The position numbers were made by a program, and so were the translations under genes. The notes beneath the pieces are model-generated. The model had not been told where the DNA came from. It searched no databases and worked only from the letters and a program-made list of their open reading frames with translations. Positions 16,611 to 24,912 of a stretch of DNA of 64,000 nt are shown here, in pieces. Every line of letters starts with the position of its first letter. The stretch's first letter is position 1. This DNA is from Gleimia hominis (GTDB lineage Bacteria > Actinomycetota > Actinomycetes > Actinomycetales > Actinomycetaceae), in assembly GCF_032085515.1 (NCBI RefSeq), contig NZ_JASXSX010000001.1, positions 1,426,001 to 1,490,000 of the forward strand, read 5' to 3'.

Positions 16611-18155
16611 ATGGAGAATATGGGGTTAATCTCCCTGATACCACCGGTTCTAGCGATCGGGCTGTCCATTGCGTTTAGACGGGTGGAAGTATCCCTATTC
16701 GCCGCACTATTCGTTGGCCTACTCATTATTCTGCACGGCAACCCGGTGGACACCAGCATGTCCCTCGTCAAAGATTACTTAATCGAACAAGCCACAGATT
16801 CCTACAACGCCGGCGTGCTCGTACTCCTGTTTTTTATCGGCGGATTCGTTGCTCTCGTAGAAAAATCTGGTGGCGGCAACGCCCTGGCAGAGCGTAGTGA
16901 AAAACTCATCACGTCCCGCACACGCGCCCAGTTCGCCACCTGGCTCGGCTCACTCGCAATCTTCTTTTCCGACCTTGGCACCCCACTGATTCTGGGCCCC
17001 ATCTTCGAAAACATCTATGACAAAGTGAAATCCTCGCGCGAAAAACTCGCGTGGATACTGGACTCCACCATGTCTCCCGTCGCGGTGCTCATCCCATTCA
17101 TCGGATGGGGCATATACATCATGGGGCTAATCGCAGACGCGTTCGACCGTGCCCACATCAACGCATCCGAATTCACCACGTTCGTACACGTGATTCCCTT
17201 CCAGATGTACGCGATCCTCACGGTTTTATCGGTCCCAGTCGTAATCTTCGCCAACGCAGATTTCGGCCCCATGCGCCGCGCCGAAGCCCGTACCGCCTAC
17301 CACAACCAGCGTTACTGGCCGGGTTCAAAACCACTTCGGGGCGAAAACGGGCAACAAAACGAAACGCCTAAAGCAAGCCGCGCCACACTCATCTGGCTGC
17401 CTCTCGCGGTTCTGTTCACCACCCTCTTTGGGATCCTTATTTCACAGGGATTTCCCGTAAAACAGGTGCCCGGCAATGAGTTCCGCGCCGCCCTTTCCAC
17501 CGCCTACCTGTTCGCCGCGATCACCCTCGTGGTACTCATGCTCCTCTACAAAGTGAGCTCACTTGGAAGCGTATTCTCTACGTATGTAAAAGGCATGGAA
17601 CGGATGATTAACGTCGTAATAATCCTGGTGCTCGCCTGGAGCCTCGGAGCGCTCCTAGACAAAATGGGCACTGCCAACTACATTGTCGAAATCCTGCAGG
17701 GCAACATCCCCGGTTTCCTAGTGCCCGCGCTCGTGTTTATCGCAGCCGGCCTCATGTCGTTTGCCACCGGCAGTTCGTGGGGAACGTTCGCGATCATGAT
17801 TCCCCTCGCGATCCCCATTGCCCAAGGTTTAAACGCCCCCATGCTCGTGTGCATAGGTGCGGTATTGTCTGGCGGAATCTTCGGTGACCACTGCTCCCCA
17901 ATCTCCGACTCCACCATCCTCGCCTCCACAGGCGCGGCCGCCGACCACATCGACCACGTGCGCACCCAAATCCCCTACGCCCTCACCAACGGTACGATCG
18001 TGCTCCTCATGTTTATCGTCGCCGGCATCACCGCCAGCCCATACACCGTTGTCCTCGGCGTCATCCTCATGATCGTGAGTTTCGTAACGATTGGCCGCCT
18101 CATGCGAAAACGCGACGACGCCTACGCGCAGATACCCCAACCTCAAGCGCACTAA
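16611..18155 (+). CDS. NhaC-family Na+/H+ antiporter
   Basis: 514 residues with 11-13 membrane helices. The diagnostic late motif GDHCSPISDSTILASTGAAA is followed by DHIDHVRTQIPYAL, and the earlier FFIGGFVALVEKSGG and DLGTPLILGPIFE segments are family-typical. Such proteins exchange cytoplasmic sodium, or in some members amino acids, for protons. GGGAGGG lies nine bases before the ATG. It stands alone between a strong hairpin upstream and the alpha-glucosidase gene downstream. Confidence 0.88.
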   Translation: MENMGLISLIPPVLAIGLSIAFRRVEVSLFAALFVGLLIILHGNPVDTSMSLVKDYLIEQATDSYNAGVLVLLFFIGGFVALVEKSGGGNALAERSEKLITSRTRAQFATWLGSLAIFFSDLGTPLILGPIFENIYDKVKSSREKLAWILDSTMSPVAVLIPFIGWGIYIMGLIADAFDRAHINASEFTTFVHVIPFQMYAILTVLSVPVVIFANADFGPMRRAEARTAYHNQRYWPGSKPLRGENGQQNETPKASRATLIWLPLAVLFTTLFGILISQGFPVKQVPGNEFRAALSTAYLFAAITLVVLMLLYKVSSLGSVFSTYVKGMERMINVVIILVLAWSLGALLDKMGTANYIVEILQGNIPGFLVPALVFIAAGLMSFATGSSWGTFAIMIPLAIPIAQGLNAPMLVCIGAVLSGGIFGDHCSPISDSTILASTGAAADHIDHVRTQIPYALTNGTIVLLMFIVAGITASPYTVVLGVILMIVSFVTIGRLMRKRDDAYAQIPQPQAH

Positions 18156-18208
18156 GCAAAACCCACCCCAACTCCGGCTGACCAGCCAAAACCCACGCCT
18201 AACTACGC

Positions 18209-18238
18209 ACCCAAGCAAGTGGGCAAGTAAACTTGGGT
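18209..18238. promoter_or_regulatory. Inverted repeat upstream of the alpha-glucosidase gene
   Basis: ACCCAAG (18209-18215) and CTTGGGT (18232-18238) form an inverted repeat with 16 bases between, about 45 bases before the alpha-glucosidase ATG. It may be an operator or the remains of a terminator for the antiporter gene; no T-run follows. Confidence 0.3.
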
Positions 18239-18280
18239 GAGAACAGTTCGTGACCCCTAGTTTTAGAACGAGGCAGTGAA

Positions 18281-20035
18281 ATGACACAGTTCGTACTACC
18301 AACCCCCACCGCAAAACGCAGGTTCGACTCCAGCGACGCGAACTGGTGGCGGCAAGCAGTCGTCTACCAAATCTACCCCCGCTCCTTCCAAGACAGTAAC
18401 GGCGACGGAATCGGAGACTTCCAAGGCATCATTTCGCGAATCGACTACCTAGCAAAACTTGGGATCGACGCCGTCTGGCTCAGCCCGTTCTATCCCTCCC
18501 AACTGGCTGACGGCGGCTACGACGTGGACGACTACCGGGACGTAGACCCACGCATCGGCACACTCGAAGACTTCGATGAACTCGCCACGAAACTACACGA
18601 GCGTGGTATTCGCATCATTATTGACATCGTGCCAAACCATACGTCCAACCGGCACCAAATGTTCAAAGAAGCTATTGCTGCCGGACCCGGATCACCAGAA
18701 CGCGACCGGTACATCTTCCGCGATGGACGCGGCGAACACGGGGAACTACCGCCATCTGACTGGGAATCCACTTTCGGTGGGCGCGCTTGGACCCAAGTTG
18801 ATGACGGTCAGTGGTACTACCACTTCTTTGCCCGCGAACAACCGGATCTGAACTGGCACAACCCGGAGGTAAAAGAAGAGTTCTTAGAAACCCTCCGCTT
18901 CTGGTCTGACCGCGGGGTCGACGGCTTCCGCATCGACGTGGCCCACGGGTTGGCAAAAGACCTCCCGGAAATCCTGCCCACGCAAGAGCAGTTAGATGCT
19001 CTCCCTCACGACGGTAAACACCCCCTGTGGGATCGCGACGACGTGCAGGATATTTACGCTACGTGGCGGGAAGTGTTCAACTCGTACGACCCACCCCGCA
19101 CCGCCGTAGCAGAAGCCTGGGTGCATCCCGATCGGATTCCCCGCTACGCAAACCCGCAGAGCCTGGGGCAAGCCTTCAACTTCGACCTGCTAAAAGCAAA
19201 CTTCGATGCAGGTGAGTTCCGGCAGATCGTCACCCACAACCTGAAACTAGCCAAAGCCTCAGGCTCGTCGAGCACCTGGGTGCTGAACAACCACGACGTC
19301 GTACGCCACCCTACCCGCTACGGGCTCCCACCCTCAAAACACACGGCCGGAAGCGTGCTCGACAACGAACCGGGCCCAGAATCTGAATGGCTGCTCTCCG
19401 GTGGTGAGCACCCGCACTTGGACCGCGAAAAAGGTGCGCGCCGCGCCCAAGCCGCAACCGCGTTCATGCTTGCCCTGCCGGGATCAGCCTACATTTATCA
19501 AGGTGAAGAACTGGGATTGCACGAGGTCGTTGAAATCATGCCCGCCGAGCGGCAAGACCCCACATACTTCCGCACACAAGCTACGCAGATTGGGCGTGAC
19601 GGCTGCCGCGTACCCATTCCGTGGACGCAAGCGCGCCCCGCATTCGGTTTCAGCACCGCGCAAGCACACTTACCGCAACCAGATTGGTTCGCGAACTTCA
19701 GCGTGGAAACCGAAGAGGCGGACAGTGGGTCGTTCTTGCACTTCTACCGCGCAGCCCTGGCCTGGCGCGCCGCCATGGAGGGCGACGAAACATTACAGTG
19801 GTGCGAAGACCTGTGCACGAACGACGTACTTGCGTTCAAACGCCCAGGCGGATGGGTGTGCGTTACGAACTTCGGTGCCGAACCCATCGAACTGGCCCAC
19901 GCCGCTTCAGAAGGGGACGCGAGTCTGAACGCAGACAACGTAGTGCTATCGACCCAGCCACTACCGGACACACCCGCCGCCCGCGCGGTGCAGATCCCCG
20001 GTGAAACCACCGTGTGGCTGCGGGCAGCGCAGTAA
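18281..20035 (+). CDS. Alpha-glucosidase (GH13)
   Basis: 584 residues. The GH13 regions appear in order: DIVPNHTS (region I, ~110), GFRIDVAHG with the nucleophile Asp (~220), VAEAWV with the acid/base Glu (~276) and LNNHDVVRH with the transition-state Asp (~336). The N-terminus WWRQAVVYQIYPRSFQD and the calcium-loop DSNGDGIGD are as in oligo-1,6-glucosidase and AglA-type alpha-glucosidases. No signal peptide is seen, so it acts on imported oligosaccharides. GAGG precedes the ATG. It converges with the sugar ABC importer genes, stopping three bases before the last of them ends, and probably cleaves what they import. Confidence 0.92.
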   Translation: MTQFVLPTPTAKRRFDSSDANWWRQAVVYQIYPRSFQDSNGDGIGDFQGIISRIDYLAKLGIDAVWLSPFYPSQLADGGYDVDDYRDVDPRIGTLEDFDELATKLHERGIRIIIDIVPNHTSNRHQMFKEAIAAGPGSPERDRYIFRDGRGEHGELPPSDWESTFGGRAWTQVDDGQWYYHFFAREQPDLNWHNPEVKEEFLETLRFWSDRGVDGFRIDVAHGLAKDLPEILPTQEQLDALPHDGKHPLWDRDDVQDIYATWREVFNSYDPPRTAVAEAWVHPDRIPRYANPQSLGQAFNFDLLKANFDAGEFRQIVTHNLKLAKASGSSSTWVLNNHDVVRHPTRYGLPPSKHTAGSVLDNEPGPESEWLLSGGEHPHLDREKGARRAQAATAFMLALPGSAYIYQGEELGLHEVVEIMPAERQDPTYFRTQATQIGRDGCRVPIPWTQARPAFGFSTAQAHLPQPDWFANFSVETEEADSGSFLHFYRAALAWRAAMEGDETLQWCEDLCTNDVLAFKRPGGWVCVTNFGAEPIELAHAASEGDASLNADNVVLSTQPLPDTPAARAVQIPGETTVWLRAAQ

Positions 20036-20038
20036 GCA

Positions 20039-20938
20039 TCAACCTTTCACAGCGCCCTGGGTGACACTCGCCATCACCCAGCGCTGTGAAAACAAGTACG
20101 CCACAATCGCCGGGGTCATCGCCATTAAATACGACGCAAACGCAATGTTGTAGTTGTTAGAAAACTGGGTTTGGAACTGGTTTTGCCGCACCGGGAGTGT
20201 CTGCCACTGCGGGTCAGAAATCATGAGGGACGGCAGCATAAAGTCGTTCCACGCGTACAAGAACGCGAAGATCCCCACGGTGGCAGCCATCGGGGTGAGC
20301 AGTGGCATAATCAGTTTCCAAAACACTTGCCACGTGGTGGCCCCGTCGATCCGCGCGCTTTCTTCTAACTCCAGTGGGATGGACCTCAAGAAAGCGGTGA
20401 ATAGCATTACGCTGAACGCCATCTGGAACATGGTGGACAGCACCACCACGCCCACGGGGTTATCTAAATGCAACCGGCCGGTCATTTGGATCTGGGGTAA
20501 AGCGACCACGGGGAATGGGATGAACATCATCGCCATGATGTAGAAAAACGAGTAGCGGGAAAACCGTTTCTCCCAGTTGCGCACCACCGCGTACGCAACC
20601 ATGGCCGCCAAAGTAATGGTGCACACCACGGTGCCGGCAGTTACGAACACTGATACGAACGCGCCCTTAGGGAAATCCGTGAGCGACCACGCTTGCGTAA
20701 AACCTTCCAGGCTGAACGGGTTCGGCATTGAAAATGCTTTGCCGTCCACCGCCTGGCCCGTGGTTTTAAGCGCCATTGAAATAGCGACGAAGAACGGGAG
20801 GATCACCGTAACCGAACACAAGATGAGCACTACGGTGGTAGACCAGTTGACGCGTTCCTTACGGGTTTTTACGTGGTCCGCCCGGTGCCCGCGCGTGGCC
20901 GTCGCAGGTTTTGACAGTGTTTGTGTGTGTGCGGACAT
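20039..20938 (-). CDS. Sugar ABC transporter permease, MalG type
   Basis: 299 residues with six membrane helices and the ATPase-docking EAA loop ELEESARIDGATTWQVFWKL followed by IMPLLTP. It is the second permease of a carbohydrate (CUT1) importer. I start it at ATG 20938, one base after the stop of the MalF-type gene and downstream of GGAAGGA; earlier ATGs at 20950 and 20959 are less well placed. The alpha-glucosidase next door suggests maltose, isomaltose or other alpha-glucosides as substrate. No ATPase gene follows, so a shared MsmK-type ATPase elsewhere is likely. Confidence 0.9.
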   Translation of the reverse strand: MSAHTQTLSKPATATRGHRADHVKTRKERVNWSTTVVLILCSVTVILPFFVAISMALKTTGQAVDGKAFSMPNPFSLEGFTQAWSLTDFPKGAFVSVFVTAGTVVCTITLAAMVAYAVVRNWEKRFSRYSFFYIMAMMFIPFPVVALPQIQMTGRLHLDNPVGVVVLSTMFQMAFSVMLFTAFLRSIPLELEESARIDGATTWQVFWKLIMPLLTPMAATVGIFAFLYAWNDFMLPSLMISDPQWQTLPVRQNQFQTQFSNNYNIAFASYLMAMTPAIVAYLFSQRWVMASVTQGAVKG

Positions 20939-20939
20939 G

Positions 20940-21896
20940 TTAGATCGCATTCCTTCCACGCGTTAACGACAGTTGCAGCACCGCCAGAGCGATAGCCAAA
21001 ATAAAGAAGATGGTGGCGTTTGCCATTTGGTAGGCGTAGTCCCCGCCGAAGAATCCGGTGATTATCGTTAGGGCGACCGAGCGGGTGGCGGTACCTGGCC
21101 CGCCTCCGGTGAGGCCGACGATGATGTCGTAGGAGTTCAAATAGTTCTTAAACCCAATCACTATGTTAATGACGACATAGCCGAACACGAGCGGCAGGGT
21201 TATGCGCATCATTTGCTGCCATTTTGAGGCCCCATCAATCGCGGCGGCTTCGTACACGTCCGTGGGAATAGATAGCAGGCCCGCAATGTAGATCAGCAGC
21301 ATGGTGGGCATAGATTGCCATGCAGTTACGATTACTACCGCCAGCCACGCCCAGTTTGGGTCACTGAGAATACTTTGTTCCAACCAGCTTATCCCCAGAG
21401 CCTGCCCAATGTTCGGCAGCGTGGTGGAGAACAGGAAGTTGAACACGTACGCAATGATGATGCCAGAAATCACCATTGGGAGAACGAACACGGCTCGGAG
21501 GGTGACTTTGAACTTTATCTTCGCGGTTAACCCCACCGCTAGTAGGAACGAAATAATGTTCACGATAATGACGGTCACCAGCGAGAACCCGAGGGTGAAG
21601 AAGTAGCTTTGCCGGATCGCTGGGTCTGCGAACAGTGTCTTGTAGTTCGCTAGCCCAATGAAGTCCCAGTCCCCCACACCAATGTAGTTGGTGAAACCGA
21701 AGAAGAACCCAACTATTGCCGGCACCGTAATCACAAGTGTGATCAGAATTAGGGTGGGCAGCAGGAAGAACCAGTAGATCGGTTCTACCGATAGGCGCCG
21801 GCGTTTTCTCTTCACCTGTCTGCCGCGCATTCCCGGTTGAGCACCGGTGTGCTTGGTGTGCGCTGGGGCGGGTATTGGAGCGTATTCAGTGGACAT
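20940..21896 (-). CDS. Sugar ABC transporter permease, MalF type
   Basis: 318 residues. After a basic cytoplasmic N-terminus (KRKRRRLS) come six membrane helices starting FFLLPTLILITLVITVP, the conserved FIGLANYKTLFADP segment after TM1, and the EAA loop DVYEAAAIDGASKWQQMMRI. It forms the membrane channel with the MalG-type partner downstream. GGGPGTAT before the last helix is typical of CUT1 MalF-like proteins. It lies between the solute-binding protein and the second permease in one operon. Confidence 0.9.
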   Translation of the reverse strand: MSTEYAPIPAPAHTKHTGAQPGMRGRQVKRKRRRLSVEPIYWFFLLPTLILITLVITVPAIVGFFFGFTNYIGVGDWDFIGLANYKTLFADPAIRQSYFFTLGFSLVTVIIVNIISFLLAVGLTAKIKFKVTLRAVFVLPMVISGIIIAYVFNFLFSTTLPNIGQALGISWLEQSILSDPNWAWLAVVIVTAWQSMPTMLLIYIAGLLSIPTDVYEAAAIDGASKWQQMMRITLPLVFGYVVINIVIGFKNYLNSYDIIVGLTGGGPGTATRSVALTIITGFFGGDYAYQMANATIFFILAIALAVLQLSLTRGRNAI

Positions 21897-21912
21897 CGTG
21901 TCGCCTCTTTCC

Positions 21913-23178
21913 TTAACGCCGTGACGCCAAACGCGCCCAGTCTTCGTCGAGCGTCTGCAAAAGTTTATTCGGCTGGTCGCTCAGCAGCATCTCTTGTGTG
22001 TAGTTGAAAACCGGGATTGTCTTGTCGATCAGCACGGACGGACCCTGGTAGAACTGCGCTTGGTTGTAGTAGTGCATTGCCCCTTGGATCCGTTCGTCTT
22101 TCGTTTGTTCCGCCCCTTCAAGTGGCACTATCCCCAGTTGGGATGCGTTGTATTTTTCGATTACTTCGGGGCTGTATAAATAGTTGAGGAACTCGCGCGC
22201 CTGAGGTTTGTGTTTTGACGCTTGAGGGATCCAGCCCGCTAAGTCGACGTTAACCCGCACTTTCAGGTCGTTCGGATCATTGGTCATTGGCAGTGGGAAT
22301 GTGCCGAGGTTCAGATCGGGATTCGTCTTCGCGATTTCACTGAACGACCACGGGCCTTGCATAAGCATCGCGGCTTTACCTTTTGCGAAGTTCGTGTTCC
22401 CATCCCCGTAGGAGCGGGAAAACGCATCGGGATTCACAAAATTGTCGGCTAGATAACGCATCTTTTTGACCGGCTTGGCGAAATCCTTTTCAAATGAGAC
22501 TTTAGATTGCGCTCCCACGTGTTCACCCTCAGATTTAAGGGCATCAAAGAACTTCAATACGTCCAAGGAACCACCTACGGAATAATCGAACCATCCCTGC
22601 CCGATCGTCCACCCTTCAGCCGCGCTGAACGTACCGTAAAACGGGGTGACCCCATTATCTTTAAGCTTCTGCGATACCTCAATGAGTTCATCCCACGTTT
22701 TCGGCACCTGCAGATTGTACTTTGCAAACGTGTCTTTGTTATAGATAACCGCCGACGCCATGATTGAGTACGGAAGCGCACTCACCCGCCCTTCGCACTC
22801 GCCGTACTGCTTCATGAGGGGCGTGAGGTCTGGGTTTATCTTAGCGGTGGGCCCGAAATCAGATAGGTCGGAAAGGGTGCAGCGTTCCACGAACCGTGCG
22901 GTTTCCATGTTGTAGTTAGCGAGCGCAACATCCGGTGGGTTGCCCCGCACGAAGCTGGCTGACATTGGGTCTACCCCGGATGTGTCCATCACGACCGTAA
23001 CGTCTTTGTGGGCTTTGTTGTAGTCCGCTACCACTTGGTGCATAAACGGAATCGCTTCGCGTTTACTAAAAACAAAGTTCAAACGCGTATGCCCACCATC
23101 TGAACATGCGGACAGTGGCAAAGTCAGTGCCACACACGCTATTGCCGCGCATAAGCACCGCCAGGCTCTTTTTCGCAT
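21913..23178 (-). CDS. Extracellular sugar-binding lipoprotein of an ABC importer
   Basis: 421 residues, family 1 solute-binding protein. Residues 1-25 form a lipoprotein signal with lipobox LSAC (Cys 25). The mature protein shows the usual segments: NPPDVALANYN, ASAVIYNKDTFAKYNLQVP with KTWDELIEV, FAKGKAAMLMQGPWSF and AREFLNYLYSPEVIEKY. It captures an oligosaccharide and delivers it to the two permeases downstream. GGAAGG lies eight bases before the ATG. A 7-bp inverted repeat (AACTAAT at 23179-23185, ATTAGTT at 23213-23219) brackets this ribosome site and could regulate it. No repressor gene is adjacent. Confidence 0.9.
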   Translation of the reverse strand: MRKRAWRCLCAAIACVALTLPLSACSDGGHTRLNFVFSKREAIPFMHQVVADYNKAHKDVTVVMDTSGVDPMSASFVRGNPPDVALANYNMETARFVERCTLSDLSDFGPTAKINPDLTPLMKQYGECEGRVSALPYSIMASAVIYNKDTFAKYNLQVPKTWDELIEVSQKLKDNGVTPFYGTFSAAEGWTIGQGWFDYSVGGSLDVLKFFDALKSEGEHVGAQSKVSFEKDFAKPVKKMRYLADNFVNPDAFSRSYGDGNTNFAKGKAAMLMQGPWSFSEIAKTNPDLNLGTFPLPMTNDPNDLKVRVNVDLAGWIPQASKHKPQAREFLNYLYSPEVIEKYNASQLGIVPLEGAEQTKDERIQGAMHYYNQAQFYQGPSVLIDKTIPVFNYTQEMLLSDQPNKLLQTLDEDWARLASRR

Positions 23179-23379
23179 AACTAATGCCTTCCATAGGGTT
23201 TACAACTGCGAAATTAGTTACTTCCCTATCTGATCGACTTTGATACGCACACTATTTTAAGCATATTTCGGTAAAAAGGCTTGTTCGAAAAGCAAACAAA
23301 TAAGTCACGGTAAATAAGCAACTCACTCAGCACCGAGGAACTGTTTGTCTATCTGACAAGATCTGCATCCAAAATTGAG

Positions 23380-23453
<74 letters not shown>

Positions 23454-23573
23454 ATGTTGCTTTCGCAACGGGTTTTATTTTAGCCCACCCAGTAGGCGTA
23501 ACGCCAATCCATTTTGCTCGCGCGAAAGCGACTTTAGTTACATGCAGACGTGCCGGCCACGGCTACTACCGGT

Positions 23574-23601
23574 GAGGGGTAGGTTTTGCGACCTACCCCT
23601 C
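23574..23601. terminator. Hairpin downstream of transaldolase
   Basis: A perfect 11-bp stem (GAGGGGTAGGT at 23574-23584 with 23591-23601, loop TTTGCG) lies 35 bases past the tal stop. No T-run follows on either strand, so it is a probable but weak intrinsic terminator between tal and the tRNA. Confidence 0.5.
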
Positions 23602-23635
23602 TGCCTGCGGTTATTCCTCCTGGTTAATACCGTGG

Positions 23636-24742
23636 TTATTTCGCCTGCGTCAAGGCTGCTTGCACATTTTCTAGCAGTTCATTCCAAGCAACCTCGAACT
23701 TCTCTACGCCCTCGTCTAGCAGCTGCGCTGCAACCGCGTCGAAATCAATTCCCAATTTTGCGAGCGCGTCAAAACATGCGTGCGCCTGGCTGTACTGTGT
23801 CGTGACCGCATCAGCTTGCGCCTGCGACTGCTCCGCTGCTGCTCGCAAGGTAGCCTCAGGCATTGTATTGACCGTGTCTTGTACCGCCAGCTCGTCTACG
23901 TAGAGAGTCTCTGGCAGCTTCGGATCTTTCACCCCAGTGGAAGCCCACAGGGGCCTTTGCCGATTCGCCCCCACGGCCGCCAATGCTTTCCACCGGTCGG
24001 ACGTCAGCGAATTTTCGTATTCCTCGTAGGCCAAGCGGGCGTTCGCTACCCCCAGGCGGGAGCGTAGTTCGGCCGCCGCATCCGTACCCAGCTCATCGAG
24101 CTTTGAATCAACGAGCGTATCGACACGGGAAACGAAAAATGACGCCACCGAGTGGATCTGGGAAATATCGATGCCCCGCTCGAGCGCCTCCTCCAGGCCC
24201 TGCAGGTACGCGTCGATTACTTTGCGGTATTGCGGGACGGAGAAGATTAGCGTCACGTTCACACTGATTCCGCGTGCCGTGGCCTCGGTAACTGCTGGAA
24301 GTGACTGTTGGGTTGCGGGAATCTTAATCATCGTATTTGGGCGATCTACCCGGTCCCACAGTTGTTGCGCCTGCTCAATAGTTTCCGTTGTCTTCGCAGA
24401 AAGGCGCGGATCCACTTCAATGGACACGCGCCCATCTTGCCCGTGCGTGCGGTCGTAGATCGGCATTAGCACATCGGCGGCATCCCGCACGTCGTCGATG
24501 ATCATCGCGAACGTAGCTTCATCCACGTCCGTGTTTGCGGCAGCTAACTGGCGGACCTGATCGGTGTAGTCTTGCCCATTACCAATCGCTTTCGAAAAGA
24601 TAGCGGGGTTGGTGGTGACTCCCACCACGCAATCTTGGTCAATGCGTTCCTGTAGGTCCCCGGTGCGTAAGCGTTTGCGTGAAAGGTCGTCCAACCAAAT
24701 GGAGACGCCTAGTTTTGACAGTCTTTGCAGTTTCTCGGACAT
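23636..24742 (-). CDS. tal: Transaldolase
   Basis: 368 residues, the actinobacterial length. It moves a dihydroxyacetone unit between sedoheptulose-7-P and glyceraldehyde-3-P in the non-oxidative pentose phosphate pathway. GVTTNPAIFSKAI and IKIPATQQSLPAV, the latter with the Schiff-base Lys, identify it; SIWLDDLSRKRL near residue 12 is typical. The frame runs 78 codons further upstream, but ATG 24742 has GGAGG upstream and matches the family start MSEKLQRL. The upstream region carries an element shared with the transketolase gene. Confidence 0.95.
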   Translation of the reverse strand: MSEKLQRLSKLGVSIWLDDLSRKRLRTGDLQERIDQDCVVGVTTNPAIFSKAIGNGQDYTDQVRQLAAANTDVDEATFAMIIDDVRDAADVLMPIYDRTHGQDGRVSIEVDPRLSAKTTETIEQAQQLWDRVDRPNTMIKIPATQQSLPAVTEATARGISVNVTLIFSVPQYRKVIDAYLQGLEEALERGIDISQIHSVASFFVSRVDTLVDSKLDELGTDAAAELRSRLGVANARLAYEEYENSLTSDRWKALAAVGANRQRPLWASTGVKDPKLPETLYVDELAVQDTVNTMPEATLRAAAEQSQAQADAVTTQYSQAHACFDALAKLGIDFDAVAAQLLDEGVEKFEVAWNELLENVQAALTQAK

Positions 24743-24761
24743 GGTAATGAACCCTCCTCGG

Positions 24762-24808
24762 CACACCCAATTAACATCAGTCGTGTTAAGTCTAACAAGA
24801 CTGATGTT
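24762..24808 (-). promoter_or_regulatory. tal upstream element (shared with tkt) with nested inverted repeat
   Basis: Minus-strand 24797-24762 reads TGTTA-N3-TTAACA-N4-TGATGTTAATT-GGGTGTG, matching the region upstream of tkt with the same internal spacing. It contains a possible promoter (TTGTTA, 17 bp, GTTAAT). The same DNA forms a larger inverted repeat: AACATCAGTC at 24773-24782 pairs with 24799-24808, with TGTTA/TAACA nested inside. It ends about 20 bases before the ATG. Sequence identity is seen; a shared regulator is inferred. Confidence 0.6.
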
Positions 24809-24912
24809 ATTTTGTGGGTTTTGTGGGGATCGTTCCACGCTGGCCCAGGTGCTTGCTCCGACTGTCAGCGCAGGCGCGCCGTGGCTTCGCCACCGCGTAA
24901 TGGCGGGAGGGT

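Noticed and set aside
23270..23300. GCTTTTCGAACAAGC followed by a T-run as a terminator for tRNA-Pro
   Set aside because: The stem is only four reliable base pairs around a TTCGAA loop; too weak to report as a feature.
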